Shown here: piece by piece, positions 8,534 through 18,570 of the stretch
Numbering within the stretch: the first letter of the stretch is position 1
How the letters are laid out: each line of letters starts with the position of its first letter
NCBI RefSeq assembly: GCF_900096765.1
Contig: NZ_LT615228.1
Coordinates: forward strand, 502,669-566,668
DNA: 64,000 nt
Direction of reading: 5' to 3'
DNA from: Polynucleobacter necessarius
Lineage (GTDB): Bacteria > Pseudomonadota > Gammaproteobacteria > Burkholderiales > Burkholderiaceae
Program-made: the position numbers and the translations under genes
Notes under the pieces: model-generated
Database searches by the model: none
The model's input: the letters and a program-made list of their open reading frames with translations, nothing else
Told to the model about the DNA's origin: nothing

Positions 8534-9283
8534 TTATTTTCTCAGGAGCATCTGTTTGGCGATGCCTCGCAGCAGATCAATCTCTTCTTTTTGAAGCCGC
8601 GAGCGGGCAAATAGCGCTTGTAAGCGGGGCATGAGTTTTTTCGGGTTGTTTGGATCTAAATAGTCAATCGCTATCAGGCCTTCACGCCAATGTTCGAGCA
8701 TGGCGGCTATTGCCGCTGGATCGGCTAAATCAGCCGCGGGCTCGCTTGTGGTACCTGCACCAGTAAATTGCTGGCCCTGTAGGGCCTCTCTGAGCGTATA
8801 CGCGCACACCATGAGGGCTTGAGCAAGGTTAAGAGAAGGATAATCGGGGTTGGCTTCTAACCAGACACGATGAGTACACAACGATAGGTGATGGTTTTCA
8901 AGACCAGTTCTCTCTGGCCCGAAAACTATCGCCACCTGAGCTTGAGTTTGGGTGGTTTGAGTAATGAGCTTTTGTGCAGAAGGCCAGTCTAGAGCGGGCG
9001 GCCCGAATTCACGATCGCGACTGGTAAGTCCAATGACCAAAGAGCATCCAGCAACTGCCTGCTCAAGAGAGTCAAATTCCTCGGAGGCTTCCAGCACATC
9101 TTGAGCACCACTTGCTAGAGCAATCGCTTCGGCCTCTTGCGCGATTGCTTGGGTCTTGGGTTTGACTAAGCGCAAGTCACCAAATCCCATGGTTTTGAGG
9201 GCTCTTGCAGCAGAGCCCACATTGCCGGGATGGCTAGTTTCTACAAGGGTCCAGCGGATTAAATCGGATTGCTTAAGATCCAT
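8534..9283 (-). CDS. trmJ: tRNA (cytidine/uridine-2'-O-)-methyltransferase TrmJ
   Basis: A 249-residue SPOUT-class methyltransferase that 2'-O-methylates position 32 of several tRNAs. Three knot-region motifs are present: VETSHPGNVGSAARALKTMG near residue 13, VFGPERTGLENHHLSLC near residue 119, and PSLNLAQALMVCAYTLRE near residue 148. A C-terminal helical extension of about 70 residues is typical of TrmJ. The gene ends 23 bases before the cysE start on the same strand, so the two may share a transcript. It diverges from suhB. Confidence 0.92.
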   Translation of the reverse strand: MDLKQSDLIRWTLVETSHPGNVGSAARALKTMGFGDLRLVKPKTQAIAQEAEAIALASGAQDVLEASEEFDSLEQAVAGCSLVIGLTSRDREFGPPALDWPSAQKLITQTTQTQAQVAIVFGPERTGLENHHLSLCTHRVWLEANPDYPSLNLAQALMVCAYTLREALQGQQFTGAGTTSEPAADLADPAAIAAMLEHWREGLIAIDYLDPNNPKKLMPRLQALFARSRLQKEEIDLLRGIAKQMLLRK

Positions 9284-9349
9284 GGCTTTCTGGATGATAC
9301 GTAAATCGTTTAGAATCAGGGTTTTAGCTACATATTGTCGTTGTCGTGC

Positions 9350-9371
9350 TATTTAGGCAATATTTAGGCAA
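9350..9371. repeat. Perfect 11-bp tandem duplication in the suhB leader
   Basis: The unit TATTTAGGCAA is present twice in tandem, 41-62 bases before the suhB start, where it may alter promoter or leader spacing. It is one of a set of short tandem duplications in this window. Confidence 0.85.
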
Positions 9372-9411
9372 TATAACAGGCTCGTTCTTATTTAGTTTGT
9401 CCGCCAATACT

Positions 9412-10200
9412 ATGCATCCCATGTTAAATGTGGCCATCAAGGCCGCCCGTCGCGCTGGAACCGTTATCAATCGCGCTTCTCTGAATTTAGAGCGACTCCA
9501 GATAGATCGCAAACAGCACAATGATTTTGTGACTGAGGTGGACAAAGCCGCAGAAGCGGCGATCATTGAAACACTTAGCGAGGCTTATCCAACCCATGGA
9601 TTTTTGGCTGAAGAGACTGGCGAACACAATACTGACGCTGAAAATGTTTGGATCATCGATCCGCTCGATGGCACTACCAACTTTATTCATGGCTTTCCGC
9701 AATATGCAGTATCTATTGCACTAGCGGTAAACGGAGTAACGCAACAGGCCGTTGTTTACGACCCCACGCGCGATGAGCTCTTTACTGCCACTCGTGGTGC
9801 GGGTGCCTATTTAGATCGTCGACGTTTACGTGTTGGCACACAAGATCGTTTGGCTAATTCCTTAATTGGCACTGGCTTTCCCTATCGCGAAGATCAGGAT
9901 TTAGAAAAGTACCTCAAGATATTTGCGCTCATGTCACGACAATGTGCTGGCTTGCGTCGTCCTGGTGCCGCTTCTTTGGATCTCGCTTATGTCGCTGCTG
10001 GCCGCTACGATGGATTCTTTGAGAGTGATCTCAAGCCATGGGATATGGCAGCAGGTGCTTTATTGATTACTGAGGCAGGCGGCTTGGTTGGTAACTACCG
10101 TGGAGAAGAGGGCTTTCTTCAAAGTGGTGAAGTGATGGCAGCTAACCCCCGAATTTATGCACAGATGGTGCAGTGCCTCTCTCAATATTCTGCTTCGTAA
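9412..10200 (+). CDS. suhB: Inositol monophosphatase family protein SuhB
   Basis: A Mg-dependent phosphatase of the inositol monophosphatase/FIG superfamily. The signature [20 protein letters not shown] is at about residue 81 and the second metal motif ([17 protein letters not shown]) near residue 208. Metal ligands E (AEETGE), D, D and D are all present. In proteobacteria SuhB also binds NusA/RNA polymerase and serves in rRNA antitermination. Start ATG 9412 is chosen over an upstream TTG/ATG extension because the conserved N-terminus [16 protein letters not shown] begins here; ATG 9421 is equally possible. It diverges from trmJ and converges with lpxH. Confidence 0.92.
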   Translation: MHPMLNVAIKAARRAGTVINRASLNLERLQIDRKQHNDFVTEVDKAAEAAIIETLSEAYPTHGFLAEETGEHNTDAENVWIIDPLDGTTNFIHGFPQYAVSIALAVNGVTQQAVVYDPTRDELFTATRGAGAYLDRRRLRVGTQDRLANSLIGTGFPYREDQDLEKYLKIFALMSRQCAGLRRPGAASLDLAYVAAGRYDGFFESDLKPWDMAAGALLITEAGGLVGNYRGEEGFLQSGEVMAANPRIYAQMVQCLSQYSAS

Positions 10201-10203
10201 ATC

Positions 10204-10227
10204 AGTGCAAGGAGCAATCCCTGCACT
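10204..10227. terminator. Possible hairpin between convergent suhB and lpxH
   Basis: AGTGCAAGG and CCCTGCACT can pair with one mismatch around a six-base loop. It lies between two convergent genes, but no strong T-run follows, so it is only a possible terminator. Confidence 0.35.
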
Positions 10228-10237
10228 TTGACTCAGT

Positions 10238-11026
10238 TTACGATTTCAGCAAGTCCACTGCGTATACGCCTTGTGCGTTAATCAGCAAAGCATTCGCTCT
10301 GGCGCGAGCGCCTGGGGTGTGGTCTAAATCCCAATCAGACAAGACCCAGCGTTGCCAGCTTTGTTCGCCCAATTGCTCTTGGTGATGGCCTGGTAAGTGG
10401 GTGTGCCCATGTATTAGTTTATCTACGCTCTGGGCACGCAATACTGCCGCACAGGCCGTCTTTGTGACATCAGTTTTGATTTGCTGATGTCTTGCTGATG
10501 AATTTACGCTTCGTTGATATTGCGCATGGCTATTACTGCGAAGTTGATTCGCAATAGAGCGACGCCATGTCAGCGGTAGGCTTAAAAATAACTTCTGTAC
10601 CCAGGGCTTTCTGACCCAAGTACGAAACAATTGATAGCCTACGTCGGCAGTACACAAGGAATCACCGTGGGAGAGTAGGTATTGGGTGCCAGCAATCTCA
10701 GCCACACAAGGGTCTGGCAATAAGCTCATACCAGTCCTTTTCAGGTAGTTGGAACCAATTAAAAAATCTCGATTGCCATGCAGGTAATACGTTTTGGTTT
10801 TGCTAGCAAGCTTGGCAAGCGCGTTTTTGACTTCTTGCTGAAATGGGGATTGAGATGAAGCATCATCACCAACCCAGTATTCAAATAAGTCACCTAGAAT
10901 AAAAACAGCCTCTACTTGAGGCGCATCCTTTTCACAAAAGTCAAAAAAACGTTGCGCCGTCAATGGCATTGACGGCGTCAAGTGTAAATCTGAGATGAGC
11001 AAGGCGCTCGCGTGTTTCGGGATCAT
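10238..11026 (-). CDS. lpxH: UDP-2,3-diacylglucosamine diphosphatase
   Basis: A membrane-associated metallophosphoesterase that cleaves UDP-2,3-diacylglucosamine to lipid X in lipid A synthesis. Calcineurin-type motifs are present: LLISDLHL (DxH) near residue 9, [13 protein letters not shown] (GDxxD) near residue 43, [11 protein letters not shown] (GNHD-type GNRD, characteristic of LpxH) near residue 81, and a C-terminal [10 protein letters not shown] (GHxH). The 262-residue length is slightly longer than E. coli LpxH. The start overlaps the ppiB stop by four bases, so ppiB-lpxH are translationally coupled. Intact. Confidence 0.93.
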   Translation of the reverse strand: MIPKHASALLISDLHLTPSMPLTAQRFFDFCEKDAPQVEAVFILGDLFEYWVGDDASSQSPFQQEVKNALAKLASKTKTYYLHGNRDFLIGSNYLKRTGMSLLPDPCVAEIAGTQYLLSHGDSLCTADVGYQLFRTWVRKPWVQKLFLSLPLTWRRSIANQLRSNSHAQYQRSVNSSARHQQIKTDVTKTACAAVLRAQSVDKLIHGHTHLPGHHQEQLGEQSWQRWVLSDWDLDHTPGARARANALLINAQGVYAVDLLKS

Positions 11027-11526
11027 TCCTCGAGAACAGTCGCTTTCTCAATCACAACATCTTCAGTCGGTACATCTTGGTGAAAGCCAGTATTGCCAGT
11101 TTTAACTTTGCGAATGATATCGACCACATCCATGCCATCACTTACTTTGCCAAATACGGCATAGCCCCAACCCTGAGCGTTTGGCGCAGTGTGATTTAAA
11201 AAATCATTGTCATTGACGTTGATAAAGAATTGCGCGGTTGCAGAGTGGGGATCACTCGTCCGGGCCATCGCAATCGTGCCACGCTCATTTTTGAGACCAT
11301 TATTTGCTTCATTTTCAATTTCAGCACCAGTGGGCTTTTGTTTCATACCAGCAGTCATGCCGCCACCTTGAATCATGAAGTTATTAATCACACGATGAAA
11401 AATGGTGTCGTCGTAATAGCCACTTTTGACGTATTGCAAGAAGTTCGCAACACTCTTAGGTGCTTTAGCAGCATCTAGCGTGGGAGTGATGTCGCCTTTA
11501 TTGGTTTTTAGAAGTACTTTCGCCAT
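11023..11526 (-). CDS. ppiB: Cyclophilin-type peptidyl-prolyl isomerase
   Basis: A 167-residue cytoplasmic cyclophilin with no signal peptide. The family core is complete: [14 protein letters not shown] near residue 41 (catalytic Arg in FHR), GTIAMART and [16 protein letters not shown] near residues 83-110, and [17 protein letters not shown] near residue 121. It accelerates prolyl isomerisation. It overlaps the lpxH start by four bases and its own start overlaps the upstream TPR lipoprotein stop by 29 bases, indicating a tight three-gene minus-strand operon. Confidence 0.93.
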   Translation of the reverse strand: MAKVLLKTNKGDITPTLDAAKAPKSVANFLQYVKSGYYDDTIFHRVINNFMIQGGGMTAGMKQKPTGAEIENEANNGLKNERGTIAMARTSDPHSATAQFFINVNDNDFLNHTAPNAQGWGYAVFGKVSDGMDVVDIIRKVKTGNTGFHQDVPTEDVVIEKATVLEE

Positions 11527-12406
11527 TGTTTGATTTGCTTTCTGTAGGGTTGGTAGATGGAATAGTCATTGGAGATGCCTCATCCGTATTGCTCGCTGAA
11601 GTGCGGACAAAAGGGCGTTTAGCTTGAGGCTTTAAAAGCTCTAATAGGGCTTTTGCTCGCTGAGTGTACTGACGCTGGTTCAGTTGAGCGCTGCTGGCGG
11701 CATCCTCATAGGCTTTTGCGCCAAGACGGATATAGACTTCGCCCAAGTTAGCGGCAGCAGTGGTGTAACTGGGCCTGAGTTTTAAGGCTAGCTCTAGGTA
11801 ATCTCTTGCCTCAATCCAGTTACCTTGATTAGCAGAGATGGCGGCAAGATTGTTATAGGGTTCTGGTAGCTCTGGAAATTGTTGGGTAATTTCAATTAAG
11901 GATTTCTTGGCTTGATCTAATTGACGCATTTCTAATTGCAGACGGGCTTTAACAAAACGCAATTGAACATTACGAGGGGTCTTTTTGAGTTGGGCATTAA
12001 TCAAGTCAATCGCTTCAGGATATTTGCGTGCTTTTACTAAGCGCTCAACATCGGATGGCACAGCGTTTTTGGTAACAGGATCTGGCTCAATAATTAAGAA
12101 GGATAAAAATGGCACCCCAACAGTTTCAGAAAGCTGTGGGTTTAAGGGGTCATATGGTTCATTGTTGGAGAGTCGCGGAGGGTCCCCCGGGGTGTAAGAA
12201 CCCAGATAGGCCTGACTTTTTGCTCCAGGTGCAAGGGCTTCTTGCTTTTCTACTGCTGCAACTTCAGCACTGGCTTGTTGCTGGGCGGTCGTACTGCAGC
12301 CTGCTAGTAGCCAAAGGCTGGTCAACAGCGTAAAAGCATTTAAAAAGGTGGGGGTTGGTACTTTGAGGGTGACAAACATAAGGGCGGGGGTGAAAAACGG
12401 ACTCAT
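11498..12406 (-). CDS. TPR-repeat lipoprotein, unknown function
   Basis: A predicted lipoprotein with hydrophobic segment [17 protein letters not shown] (lipobox LAGC). The mature protein contains at least three tetratricopeptide-like repeats at about residues 120-245 (for example [40 protein letters not shown] and [20 protein letters not shown]), followed by a low-complexity Ser/Asn/Thr tail. It is likely a periplasmic protein-interaction lipoprotein. Its gene is the first of a minus-strand operon with ppiB and lpxH and is divergent from cysS. The start is ambiguous: ATG 12406 or ATG 12379, the latter giving a more compact signal peptide. Confidence 0.75.
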   Translation of the reverse strand: MSPFFTPALMFVTLKVPTPTFLNAFTLLTSLWLLAGCSTTAQQQASAEVAAVEKQEALAPGAKSQAYLGSYTPGDPPRLSNNEPYDPLNPQLSETVGVPFLSFLIIEPDPVTKNAVPSDVERLVKARKYPEAIDLINAQLKKTPRNVQLRFVKARLQLEMRQLDQAKKSLIEITQQFPELPEPYNNLAAISANQGNWIEARDYLELALKLRPSYTTAAANLGEVYIRLGAKAYEDAASSAQLNQRQYTQRAKALLELLKPQAKRPFVRTSASNTDEASPMTIPSTNPTESKSNNGESTSKNQ

Positions 12407-12466
12407 TCGATATACTCAGCGCTCAGTCTAACAAATTGGCGCTACTTGCCTCACCTTTATAGCCCT

Positions 12467-13885
12467 ATGCTGCAAATCTATAACACTCTGAGCCGTTCAA
12501 AACAGGTTTTTAAGCCCATCGTGCCTGGCAAGGTGAAGATGTATGTCTGCGGGATGACGGTTTATGACTTTTGTCATATTGGTCATGCCAGGGTCATGAT
12601 TGTCTTTGATATGGTGGTTCGCTGGCTTCGCGCAAGCGGTTATGAGGTTCTGTATGTGCGCAACATCACCGATATCGATGACAAGATCATCAACCGTGCT
12701 CTAGAAAACGGTGAACCGATTGCAGCGCTTACCAATCGCTTTATTGATGCCATGCATGCCGATTCCGATGAGTTGGGGCTGATGCATCCCGATCAAGAGC
12801 CGCGGGCTACGGATTTCATCAAACAGATGCAAGGCATGATTGGTAAGCTGATTGAAAAAGAGTTGGCTTATCAAGGTGACGATGGTGATGTGAACTTTGC
12901 CGTACGTTTATTGCCGCGTTACGGTCAGCTTTCTGGAAAAACTTTAGATGAACTCAATGCGGGTGAGCGAGTTGCCGTTGGCGGTGGTAAACGTGATCCG
13001 CTCGATTTTGTTTTGTGGAAAAGCGCGAAGCCAGAAGAGCCTGCTGATACACGCTGGAGCTCGCCTTGGGGTGAGGGGCGTCCAGGTTGGCACATTGAGT
13101 GTTCAGCAATGTCATGTGATTTGCTCGGTGAGCATTTTGATATCCACGGTGGCGGTGCTGACCTTCAATTTCCTCATCACGAAAATGAAATTGCGCAAAG
13201 CGAAGGTGCCTTATATGGACAAAATCGAAATGAGGATGATGCGCCGTTTGTCAATTATTGGATGCATAACGGACATATACGTGTAAACGAAGAGAAGATG
13301 TCCAAATCCTTGGGTAATTTCTTTTTAATTCGGGATGTGCTCAAAAGCTTTGATCCAGAAATCTTGCGCTTTTTTATGCTCAAAGCACATTATCGTAGCC
13401 CCATTAACTATAGTGATGCACAACTTGAAGAGGCGCGCTCTGGATTAGTTCGTCTCTATACTGCACTAGCACATGTACCGACTTCTCAAACTGTGACGGG
13501 TGTCAATCATCCTTGGGCAAAGCGCTTTGCTGATGCTATGAATGATGACTTCAATACGCCTGAGGCGATTGCTGTTTTGTTTGACTTAGCTAGCGAAGTA
13601 AACCGTGCGCAAGGAGATGAAAAGTCACGCCTTGCTGGTATTCTCAAAAGTTTAGGTGGTGCGCTTAATTTCTTGCAACGTGATCCAACATCCTTTTTGC
13701 AGGCAGGTAGCAAAGATGAGGGTGGCTTAACTGCGGATCAGATTGAGCAAGAGATCGCTGCACGTGTAGCAGCAAAGCAAGCAAAAGACTTTGCAAAGGC
13801 GGACATGATTCGTAAATCATTATTAGAGCAGGGCATTGTCTTGGAAGACAAGCCTGGCGGTATTACAGAATGGCGTAGGGCTTAA
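12467..13885 (+). CDS. cysS: Cysteinyl-tRNA synthetase
   Basis: A class I aminoacyl-tRNA synthetase that charges tRNA-Cys. The HIGH motif is [10 protein letters not shown] near residue 36 and KMSKS is [12 protein letters not shown] near residue 280. Zinc ligands are seen in CGMTVYD (first Cys) and in [13 protein letters not shown] with a later HHENE. ATG 12467 ([10 protein letters not shown]) fits the family N-terminus better than an upstream TTG at 12446. The C-terminal anticodon-binding region ends [13 protein letters not shown], typical for the family. The stop and the next gene's start overlap in TAATG. Intact. Confidence 0.95.
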   Translation: MLQIYNTLSRSKQVFKPIVPGKVKMYVCGMTVYDFCHIGHARVMIVFDMVVRWLRASGYEVLYVRNITDIDDKIINRALENGEPIAALTNRFIDAMHADSDELGLMHPDQEPRATDFIKQMQGMIGKLIEKELAYQGDDGDVNFAVRLLPRYGQLSGKTLDELNAGERVAVGGGKRDPLDFVLWKSAKPEEPADTRWSSPWGEGRPGWHIECSAMSCDLLGEHFDIHGGGADLQFPHHENEIAQSEGALYGQNRNEDDAPFVNYWMHNGHIRVNEEKMSKSLGNFFLIRDVLKSFDPEILRFFMLKAHYRSPINYSDAQLEEARSGLVRLYTALAHVPTSQTVTGVNHPWAKRFADAMNDDFNTPEAIAVLFDLASEVNRAQGDEKSRLAGILKSLGGALNFLQRDPTSFLQAGSKDEGGLTADQIEQEIAARVAAKQAKDFAKADMIRKSLLEQGIVLEDKPGGITEWRRA

Positions 13886-14559
13886 TGAGCGCTGTAAAAC
13901 AAAAAACAGAAAAACCAGATCAATCCATTTTGCAAGAAGTTGCACCACCCTATTGGGAGCAAGCTTGCAGTGAATTGATGAAGCACGATCGCATTTTGAA
14001 AAAACTGATCCCTAAGTATGGATCAGGATTTTTGGTAACCCGTGGGGATCCATTTACCACTCTAGCTAGAGCAATTGTGGGTCAGCAAATTTCGGTTGCA
14101 GCTGCGCAAGCAGTTTGGGATCGGGTGTTGTTGGCTAGCAAGAAAAAGGTCAACCCCAAAAATATTTTGGCACTTACTGTTGAGGAATTGCGCGCTGCAG
14201 GATTATCGGGGCGCAAAGTTGAATACATTCGAGACCTAGCAGATCACTTTGATTCAGGGCGTTTACATGCAAATCAGTGGAAGGACATGGATGACGAGAG
14301 TGTCATCAAGGAATTGAGCTCGATTCGGGGTATTGGACGTTGGACGGCGGAAATGTTCCTGATTTTTAATATGGTTCGCCCTAATATCCTCCCCTTAGAT
14401 GATGTTGGTCTAATTAAGGCTATTTCCCTCAATTACTTTAGTGGTGAGCCTGTGAGCCGCCATGAAGCGAGGGAGGTGGCAGCCAATTGGGCCCCGTGGC
14501 GTACGGTTGCCACCTGGTATATGTGGAGAAGTATCGACCCCATCCCGGTTGAATATTAA
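13885..14559 (+). CDS. DNA-3-methyladenine glycosylase (AlkA-like HhH-GPD superfamily)
   Basis: A base-excision repair glycosylase of the HhH-GPD superfamily. The helix-hairpin-helix is LSSIRGIGRWTAEMFLIFN at about residues 142-160 and the catalytic Asp lies in LPLDDVGL near residue 172. QQISVAAAQAVWDRV near residue 67 is typical of the AlkA/Mag group. At 224 residues it lacks the N-terminal TATA-box-like domain of E. coli AlkA, as in many short bacterial Mag2-type enzymes. No Fe-S cysteine cluster is present, which argues against EndoIII/MutY. Its start overlaps the cysS stop, and accA follows nine bases downstream. Confidence 0.85.
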   Translation: MSAVKQKTEKPDQSILQEVAPPYWEQACSELMKHDRILKKLIPKYGSGFLVTRGDPFTTLARAIVGQQISVAAAQAVWDRVLLASKKKVNPKNILALTVEELRAAGLSGRKVEYIRDLADHFDSGRLHANQWKDMDDESVIKELSSIRGIGRWTAEMFLIFNMVRPNILPLDDVGLIKAISLNYFSGEPVSRHEAREVAANWAPWRTVATWYMWRSIDPIPVEY

Positions 14560-14568
14560 AATCTGACT

Positions 14569-15540
14569 ATGAAAACGACTTTCCTGGATTTTGAGCAGCC
14601 AATCGCCGAATTAGAGTCAAAGATTGAAGAGCTGCGTTTTGTGCAAGATGAATCATCGGTAGATATCTCCGATGAGATCAAAACGCTGTCTGAAAAAAGC
14701 CTTCAGCTAACTAAAGATGTCTACGCAAACTTAACTCCTTGGCAAGTATCGCAAGTTGCGCGCCATCCACAACGTCCCTATACCTTGGATTATGTTGGTG
14801 CCTTATTTACAGACTTCCATGAATTACATGGCGATCGTACTTTTGCTGATGATCAATCTATTATTGGCGGCTTGGCGCGTTTTGACGGACAGCCTTGTAT
14901 GGTGATTGGCCATCAAAAAGGTCGTGATACCAAAGAGCGTGCACTGCGCAACTTCGGAATGAGTCGTCCCGAAGGTTATCGCAAAGCAATGCGCTTGATG
15001 CGTCTTGCAGAAAAGTTCGGCATTCCAGTATTTACTTTTGTCGATACACCAGGTGCATTTCCGGGGATTGATGCTGAGGAGCGTAATCAGTCCGAAGCCA
15101 TCGGTCGCAACCTCTATGTTCAAGCAGAGCTGGAGGTGCCGATCATCGCGACGATTATTGGTGAGGGCGGCTCAGGTGGAGCGCTAGCGATTGCCATGGG
15201 CGATGTGGTGCTCATGTTACAAAACTCTACCTACTCAGTCATTTCTCCTGAAGGCTGCGCCTCTATTCTTTGGAAGACGGCCGACAAAGCCTCTGAGGCT
15301 GCAGAGCAGCTTGGCTTAACCGCTCAGCGGCTCAAGGCGCTGGGTCTCATTGACAAGATTGTTGCTGAGCCTATCGGTGGCGCACATCGTGATTACGATG
15401 TCATGATGAACAATATGCGTAAAGCACTTGCTGAGTCTTTAAAAACCTTTGAGGGCATGAAAACGGATGCCTTGCTTGAGCGTCGCCATGAGCGTCTAAT
15501 GAGTTATGGCAAGTTCAAGGAAATCACAGACAAGTCTTAA
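14569..15540 (+). CDS. accA: Acetyl-CoA carboxylase carboxyltransferase subunit alpha
   Basis: The alpha subunit of the carboxyltransferase half of acetyl-CoA carboxylase, which makes malonyl-CoA for fatty-acid synthesis. The 323-residue sequence matches AccA end to end: N-terminal helix [19 protein letters not shown], then [20 protein letters not shown], the oxyanion-hole glycine-rich stretch [15 protein letters not shown] near residue 201 and [16 protein letters not shown] near residue 225. The tilS reading frame begins inside the last 35 bases of accA. No accD is present in the window. Intact. Confidence 0.95.
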   Translation: MKTTFLDFEQPIAELESKIEELRFVQDESSVDISDEIKTLSEKSLQLTKDVYANLTPWQVSQVARHPQRPYTLDYVGALFTDFHELHGDRTFADDQSIIGGLARFDGQPCMVIGHQKGRDTKERALRNFGMSRPEGYRKAMRLMRLAEKFGIPVFTFVDTPGAFPGIDAEERNQSEAIGRNLYVQAELEVPIIATIIGEGGSGGALAIAMGDVVLMLQNSTYSVISPEGCASILWKTADKASEAAEQLGLTAQRLKALGLIDKIVAEPIGGAHRDYDVMMNNMRKALAESLKTFEGMKTDALLERRHERLMSYGKFKEITDKS

Positions 15541-16816
15541 GACTACAAATCGAATTGCGGTTGCCTTAAGTGGTGGCCTCGATTCGGTTGTGCTGCTGGA
15601 TACTGTTTGTAAAGCGCAAGCTAACAACAAAACCACAGAAATTTTTGTCTTCCATATTCATCATGGCTTACAAAAGCCGGCCGATGATTGGCTCATTTTT
15701 TGCGAGAAGCTGGCTAAAAAATATCGAGTGCATTTTGATTTTCGACTATTGCATATTGATATCGTAAATAATCCTGGAAATATTGAAGCACGGGCTAGGG
15801 CTGCGCGTTATGAGGCTCTCACCGAGCTTTGCGAAGAGTATGGCATCCACGATTTGCTTTTGGCACACCATCAGAATGATCAAGCAGAAACCGTGCTCTT
15901 ACAATTACTACGCGGCTCTGGTATTGCTGGCTTAGTTGGTATGCCTTCTGAACGTCAACTACCATCAGGGCAAACGACCATTCGATTGTGGCGTCCTTTA
16001 CTTAGCCAAAGTAAAGCCGAGTTAGAAGCGTACGCAAAAGTACATCGGCTTGATTGGATAGAGGACCCCAGTAATCAAAGTCGCAAATACAAACGAAATG
16101 CGATTCGCAAAGACATCATGCCCAGGCTGGAAAAAATTCAACCAGAGGCCATTGCCAATCTGGCTCGTAGCGCTCATTTACTCGCTCAAGCGCAGTCATT
16201 ACTCGATCGTCTGGCAGTTGCAGATGGCAAAGCCATTTTGATTAAAGTAAACGTAGAGACAAGATTGGCGATTAAGCCGCTACTCCAGTTGGCTATAAAT
16301 GATGATTTGCCAGCAGCCAATAATGTTTTGCGCTACTGGCTGAGGCTTCATCAACTGGCGATGCCTTCCCAGGAGCGTCTGCAGTCTTGGTGGGCAGATT
16401 TGCATAACTCCAAATCATCAGCTCAATTGGAGTGGCAACATGACGGGCGCAGTATTCGGCTCTGGCGTGAGCAATTGCAAGTGGCATCGACTCAGTCTGG
16501 TAAGTGGTTTTTTAAGGCAATTCCCACCAAAAGCAAGCTACTTGGGTTGCCGGCAGCTTGGGTAAAGGCTGCTCAAGAGCAAGGCAAGATTCGTCAGCAA
16601 CAACGGCTTGGTTCTGAAAAATTACAAATTAAGCCTAATAGCCCGCGTAAAACCCTCAAAAATCTCTTTCAGGAGGGCAATATTCCACCTTGGGAGCGTG
16701 ATGCGCCGTTGCTCTACATAGATGGCGAACTCATTGCTGTGGCAGGCGTAGGTGTGAGCTATCCCCATCTCGTGAATTCTGGAGCAAGGGTATTGCCAGA
16801 ATGGCAAGAGGGGTAG
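15506..16816 (+). CDS. tilS: tRNA(Ile)-lysidine synthase
   Basis: The enzyme converts the wobble cytidine of tRNA-Ile(CAU) to lysidine, so that AUA is read. The N-type PP-loop motif [13 protein letters not shown] lies near residue 19. The family [22 protein letters not shown] stretch is near residue 119. The C-terminal part includes a TilS substrate-binding region ([18 protein letters not shown]). ATG 15506 overlaps accA by 35 bases; no later ATG precedes the PP loop, though TTG/ATT-type starts just after the accA stop cannot be excluded. Length 436 is normal. Intact. Confidence 0.92.
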   Translation: MASSRKSQTSLKTTNRIAVALSGGLDSVVLLDTVCKAQANNKTTEIFVFHIHHGLQKPADDWLIFCEKLAKKYRVHFDFRLLHIDIVNNPGNIEARARAARYEALTELCEEYGIHDLLLAHHQNDQAETVLLQLLRGSGIAGLVGMPSERQLPSGQTTIRLWRPLLSQSKAELEAYAKVHRLDWIEDPSNQSRKYKRNAIRKDIMPRLEKIQPEAIANLARSAHLLAQAQSLLDRLAVADGKAILIKVNVETRLAIKPLLQLAINDDLPAANNVLRYWLRLHQLAMPSQERLQSWWADLHNSKSSAQLEWQHDGRSIRLWREQLQVASTQSGKWFFKAIPTKSKLLGLPAAWVKAAQEQGKIRQQQRLGSEKLQIKPNSPRKTLKNLFQEGNIPPWERDAPLLYIDGELIAVAGVGVSYPHLVNSGARVLPEWQEG

Positions 16817-16862
16817 GAGAGGGTGGAGTAGGTTTAAAACCCTGTAAAATAAGGCCTTTTTA

Positions 16863-16892
16863 AGAACCTCGGGTAAGAGAACCTCGGGTAAG
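16863..16892. repeat. Perfect 15-bp tandem duplication in the lysC leader
   Basis: The unit AGAACCTCGGGTAAG occurs twice in tandem, about 38 bases before the lysC start. It falls in a 113-base gap between tilS and lysC and would lengthen the leader or promoter by 15 bases. Confidence 0.88.
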
Positions 16893-16929
16893 TATTTCCC
16901 GGTTACAGATGGTGAAATAGACAGTTTTT

Positions 16930-18180
16930 ATGGCTCTTATCGTTCATAAATATGGTGGCACCTCGATGGGCTCAGTTGAGCGCATTACGAATGTTGCCAA
17001 ACGCGTTGCCAAATGGATGCGCGCTGGCCACCAAGTGGTCGTAGTTCCATCCGCAATGTCAGGCGAAACGAATCGACTGCTCGGCTTGGCAAAAGAAATT
17101 AATCCGGATGCAAGTCCACGCGAGTTAGATCAAATCGCCTCGACAGGCGAGCAGGTGAGCTCTGGTTTACTCGCATTGGCTTTGATGCGTGAAGGTATTG
17201 ATGCAGTGAGTTACGCAGGTTGGCAAGTAACTGTACATACTAATTCTGCATTTACTAAAGCCCGTATCAAGAGTATTGAGAGCGATAAGATTTTGAAAGA
17301 TCTCAATGCAGGTCGTGCAGTAGTAGTCACCGGATTCCAAGGGGTTGACCCTGAGGGTAACATTACGACATTAGGTCGCGGTGGTTCCGATACCTCTGCA
17401 GTTGCTATGGCTGCTGCACTGAAAGCGGATGAGTGTTTAATTTATACTGACGTTGACGGTGTGTACACCACAGACCCTCGTGTCTGCGAAGATGCGCGCC
17501 GCTTAGACAAGATTACTTTTGAAGAAATGCTGGAGATGGCCAGCTTGGGCTCAAAGGTATTACAAATACGCTCAGTTGAGTTTGCAGGGAAGTACAAAGT
17601 AAAAACCTGTGTTCTGTCTTCATTGACAGATCCGTTGATGCCTTTAGACCAAGAGATGAAGTCAGGTACCTTGATAACATTTGAAGAGGACAGCACCATG
17701 GAAGCCGCAGTTATTTCCGGCATCGCCTTTGCGCGTGATGAAGCGAAGATTACCGTTTTAGGAGTACCTGATCGTCCAGGTATCGCCTATCAGATTTTGG
17801 GCCCAATCGCCGATGCGAATATTGATGTTGACATCATTATTCAAAATCAATCCGTAGATGGTAAGACGGACTTCACATTCACAGTGCCGCGCGCTGATTA
17901 TCAAAAAGCCTTGGATATTTTGAAGAACACCGTGCAAGCGCACATCGAAGCAAAAGAAATTTCGGGTGACCCTAAGGTTTCTAAAGTTTCTGTTGTGGGT
18001 GTTGGCATGCGTTCACACGTTGGCATTGCTAGCAAGATGTTCCGCACCTTGTCAGAGGAGGGCATCAACATCTTGATGATCTCTACCAGTGAAATCAAGA
18101 TCTCGGTAGTGATTGATGAGAAATACATGGAATTGGCAGTACGTGCTTTGCACAAGGCATTTGAGCTAGACCAGAAGTAA
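16930..18180 (+). CDS. lysC: Aspartate kinase
   Basis: The enzyme phosphorylates aspartate, the first step toward lysine, DAP, threonine and methionine. The kinase domain opens with VHKYGGTSMGSVERI near residue 4 and has TLGRGGSDTSAVAMAAALKA near residue 148 and YTDVDGVYTTDPRV near residue 175. Two ACT regulatory domains follow, starting about residues 268 and 347 (VSVVGVGMRSHVGIASKMF and ISTSEIKISVVI), so allosteric feedback by lysine and/or threonine is expected from the family. The 416-residue monofunctional form lacks a homoserine dehydrogenase domain. With dapA in the same window it supports an intact DAP/lysine branch. No lysine riboswitch is evident upstream. Confidence 0.95.
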   Translation: MALIVHKYGGTSMGSVERITNVAKRVAKWMRAGHQVVVVPSAMSGETNRLLGLAKEINPDASPRELDQIASTGEQVSSGLLALALMREGIDAVSYAGWQVTVHTNSAFTKARIKSIESDKILKDLNAGRAVVVTGFQGVDPEGNITTLGRGGSDTSAVAMAAALKADECLIYTDVDGVYTTDPRVCEDARRLDKITFEEMLEMASLGSKVLQIRSVEFAGKYKVKTCVLSSLTDPLMPLDQEMKSGTLITFEEDSTMEAAVISGIAFARDEAKITVLGVPDRPGIAYQILGPIADANIDVDIIIQNQSVDGKTDFTFTVPRADYQKALDILKNTVQAHIEAKEISGDPKVSKVSVVGVGMRSHVGIASKMFRTLSEEGINILMISTSEIKISVVIDEKYMELAVRALHKAFELDQK

Positions 18181-18253
18181 GAAAAAGGGCAATAAAACCC
18201 CCTCAAAAGCGGTTATCCGTTAAACTGTGGGGCGTTGTAATAGTCAGAAATAC

Positions 18254-18348
18254 GGAGACGTGGCCGAGCTGGTCGAAGGCACTCCCCTGCTAAGGGAGCA
18301 TCGGGGCTAAAACTCTGATCGGAGGTTCGAATCCTCTCGTCTCCGCCA
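18254..18348 (+). tRNA. tRNA-Ser (anticodon GCU)
   Basis: A 95-base cloverleaf with acceptor GGAGACG pairing with CGTCTCC, anticodon stem CTCCC/GGGAG with loop CTGCTAA (anticodon GCT, reading AGC/AGU), a long variable arm of class II type, T-arm GAGGTTCGAATCCTC and an encoded terminal CCA. It lies 73 bases after lysC and is followed by a terminator. Confidence 0.97.
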
Positions 18349-18372
18349 ATATTTTTGCCAATCATCACCTTG

Positions 18373-18400
18373 AAAAACCACCTTAATTGGGTGGTTTTTT
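18373..18400 (+). terminator. Intrinsic terminator after tRNA-Ser
   Basis: AAAACCACC and GGTGGTTTT form a stable stem around TTAATTG, followed by T residues, 25 bases after the tRNA. Confidence 0.8.
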
Positions 18401-18471
18401 TATTGCCTTAATCGCCAAAATTCCCCAAATCCCCCTTTTAATGTTCTAAAAACAGCGTTTTTTAATAAATG

Positions 18472-18506
18472 TTGCGTTGCCGCAAATAATTGTTGCATCA
18501 CGGCAA
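18472..18506. promoter_or_regulatory. Paired TTGC-N6-GCAA inverted repeats before the phasin gene (candidate PhaR operator)
   Basis: Two copies of TTGC-N6-GCAA lie at 18472-18485 and 18493-18506, with centres exactly 21 bp apart, about two helical turns. They sit 65-99 bases before the phasin start. A third, looser TGC-ATC-GCA palindrome follows at 18524-18532. In PHB-producing proteobacteria the repressor PhaR controls phasin genes through TGC-rich sites, so these are candidate PhaR operators. The phaR gene itself is not in the window. Confidence 0.55.
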
Positions 18507-18570
18507 AAAGTTTGTAACAATGGTGCATCGCAACAAATTTTGTAGTTCTTAACTTCATAAAGGATTAAAC

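Noticed and set aside
16817..16929. Lysine riboswitch before lysC
   Set aside because: The 113-base gap is too short for the lysine aptamer and has none of its conserved blocks.
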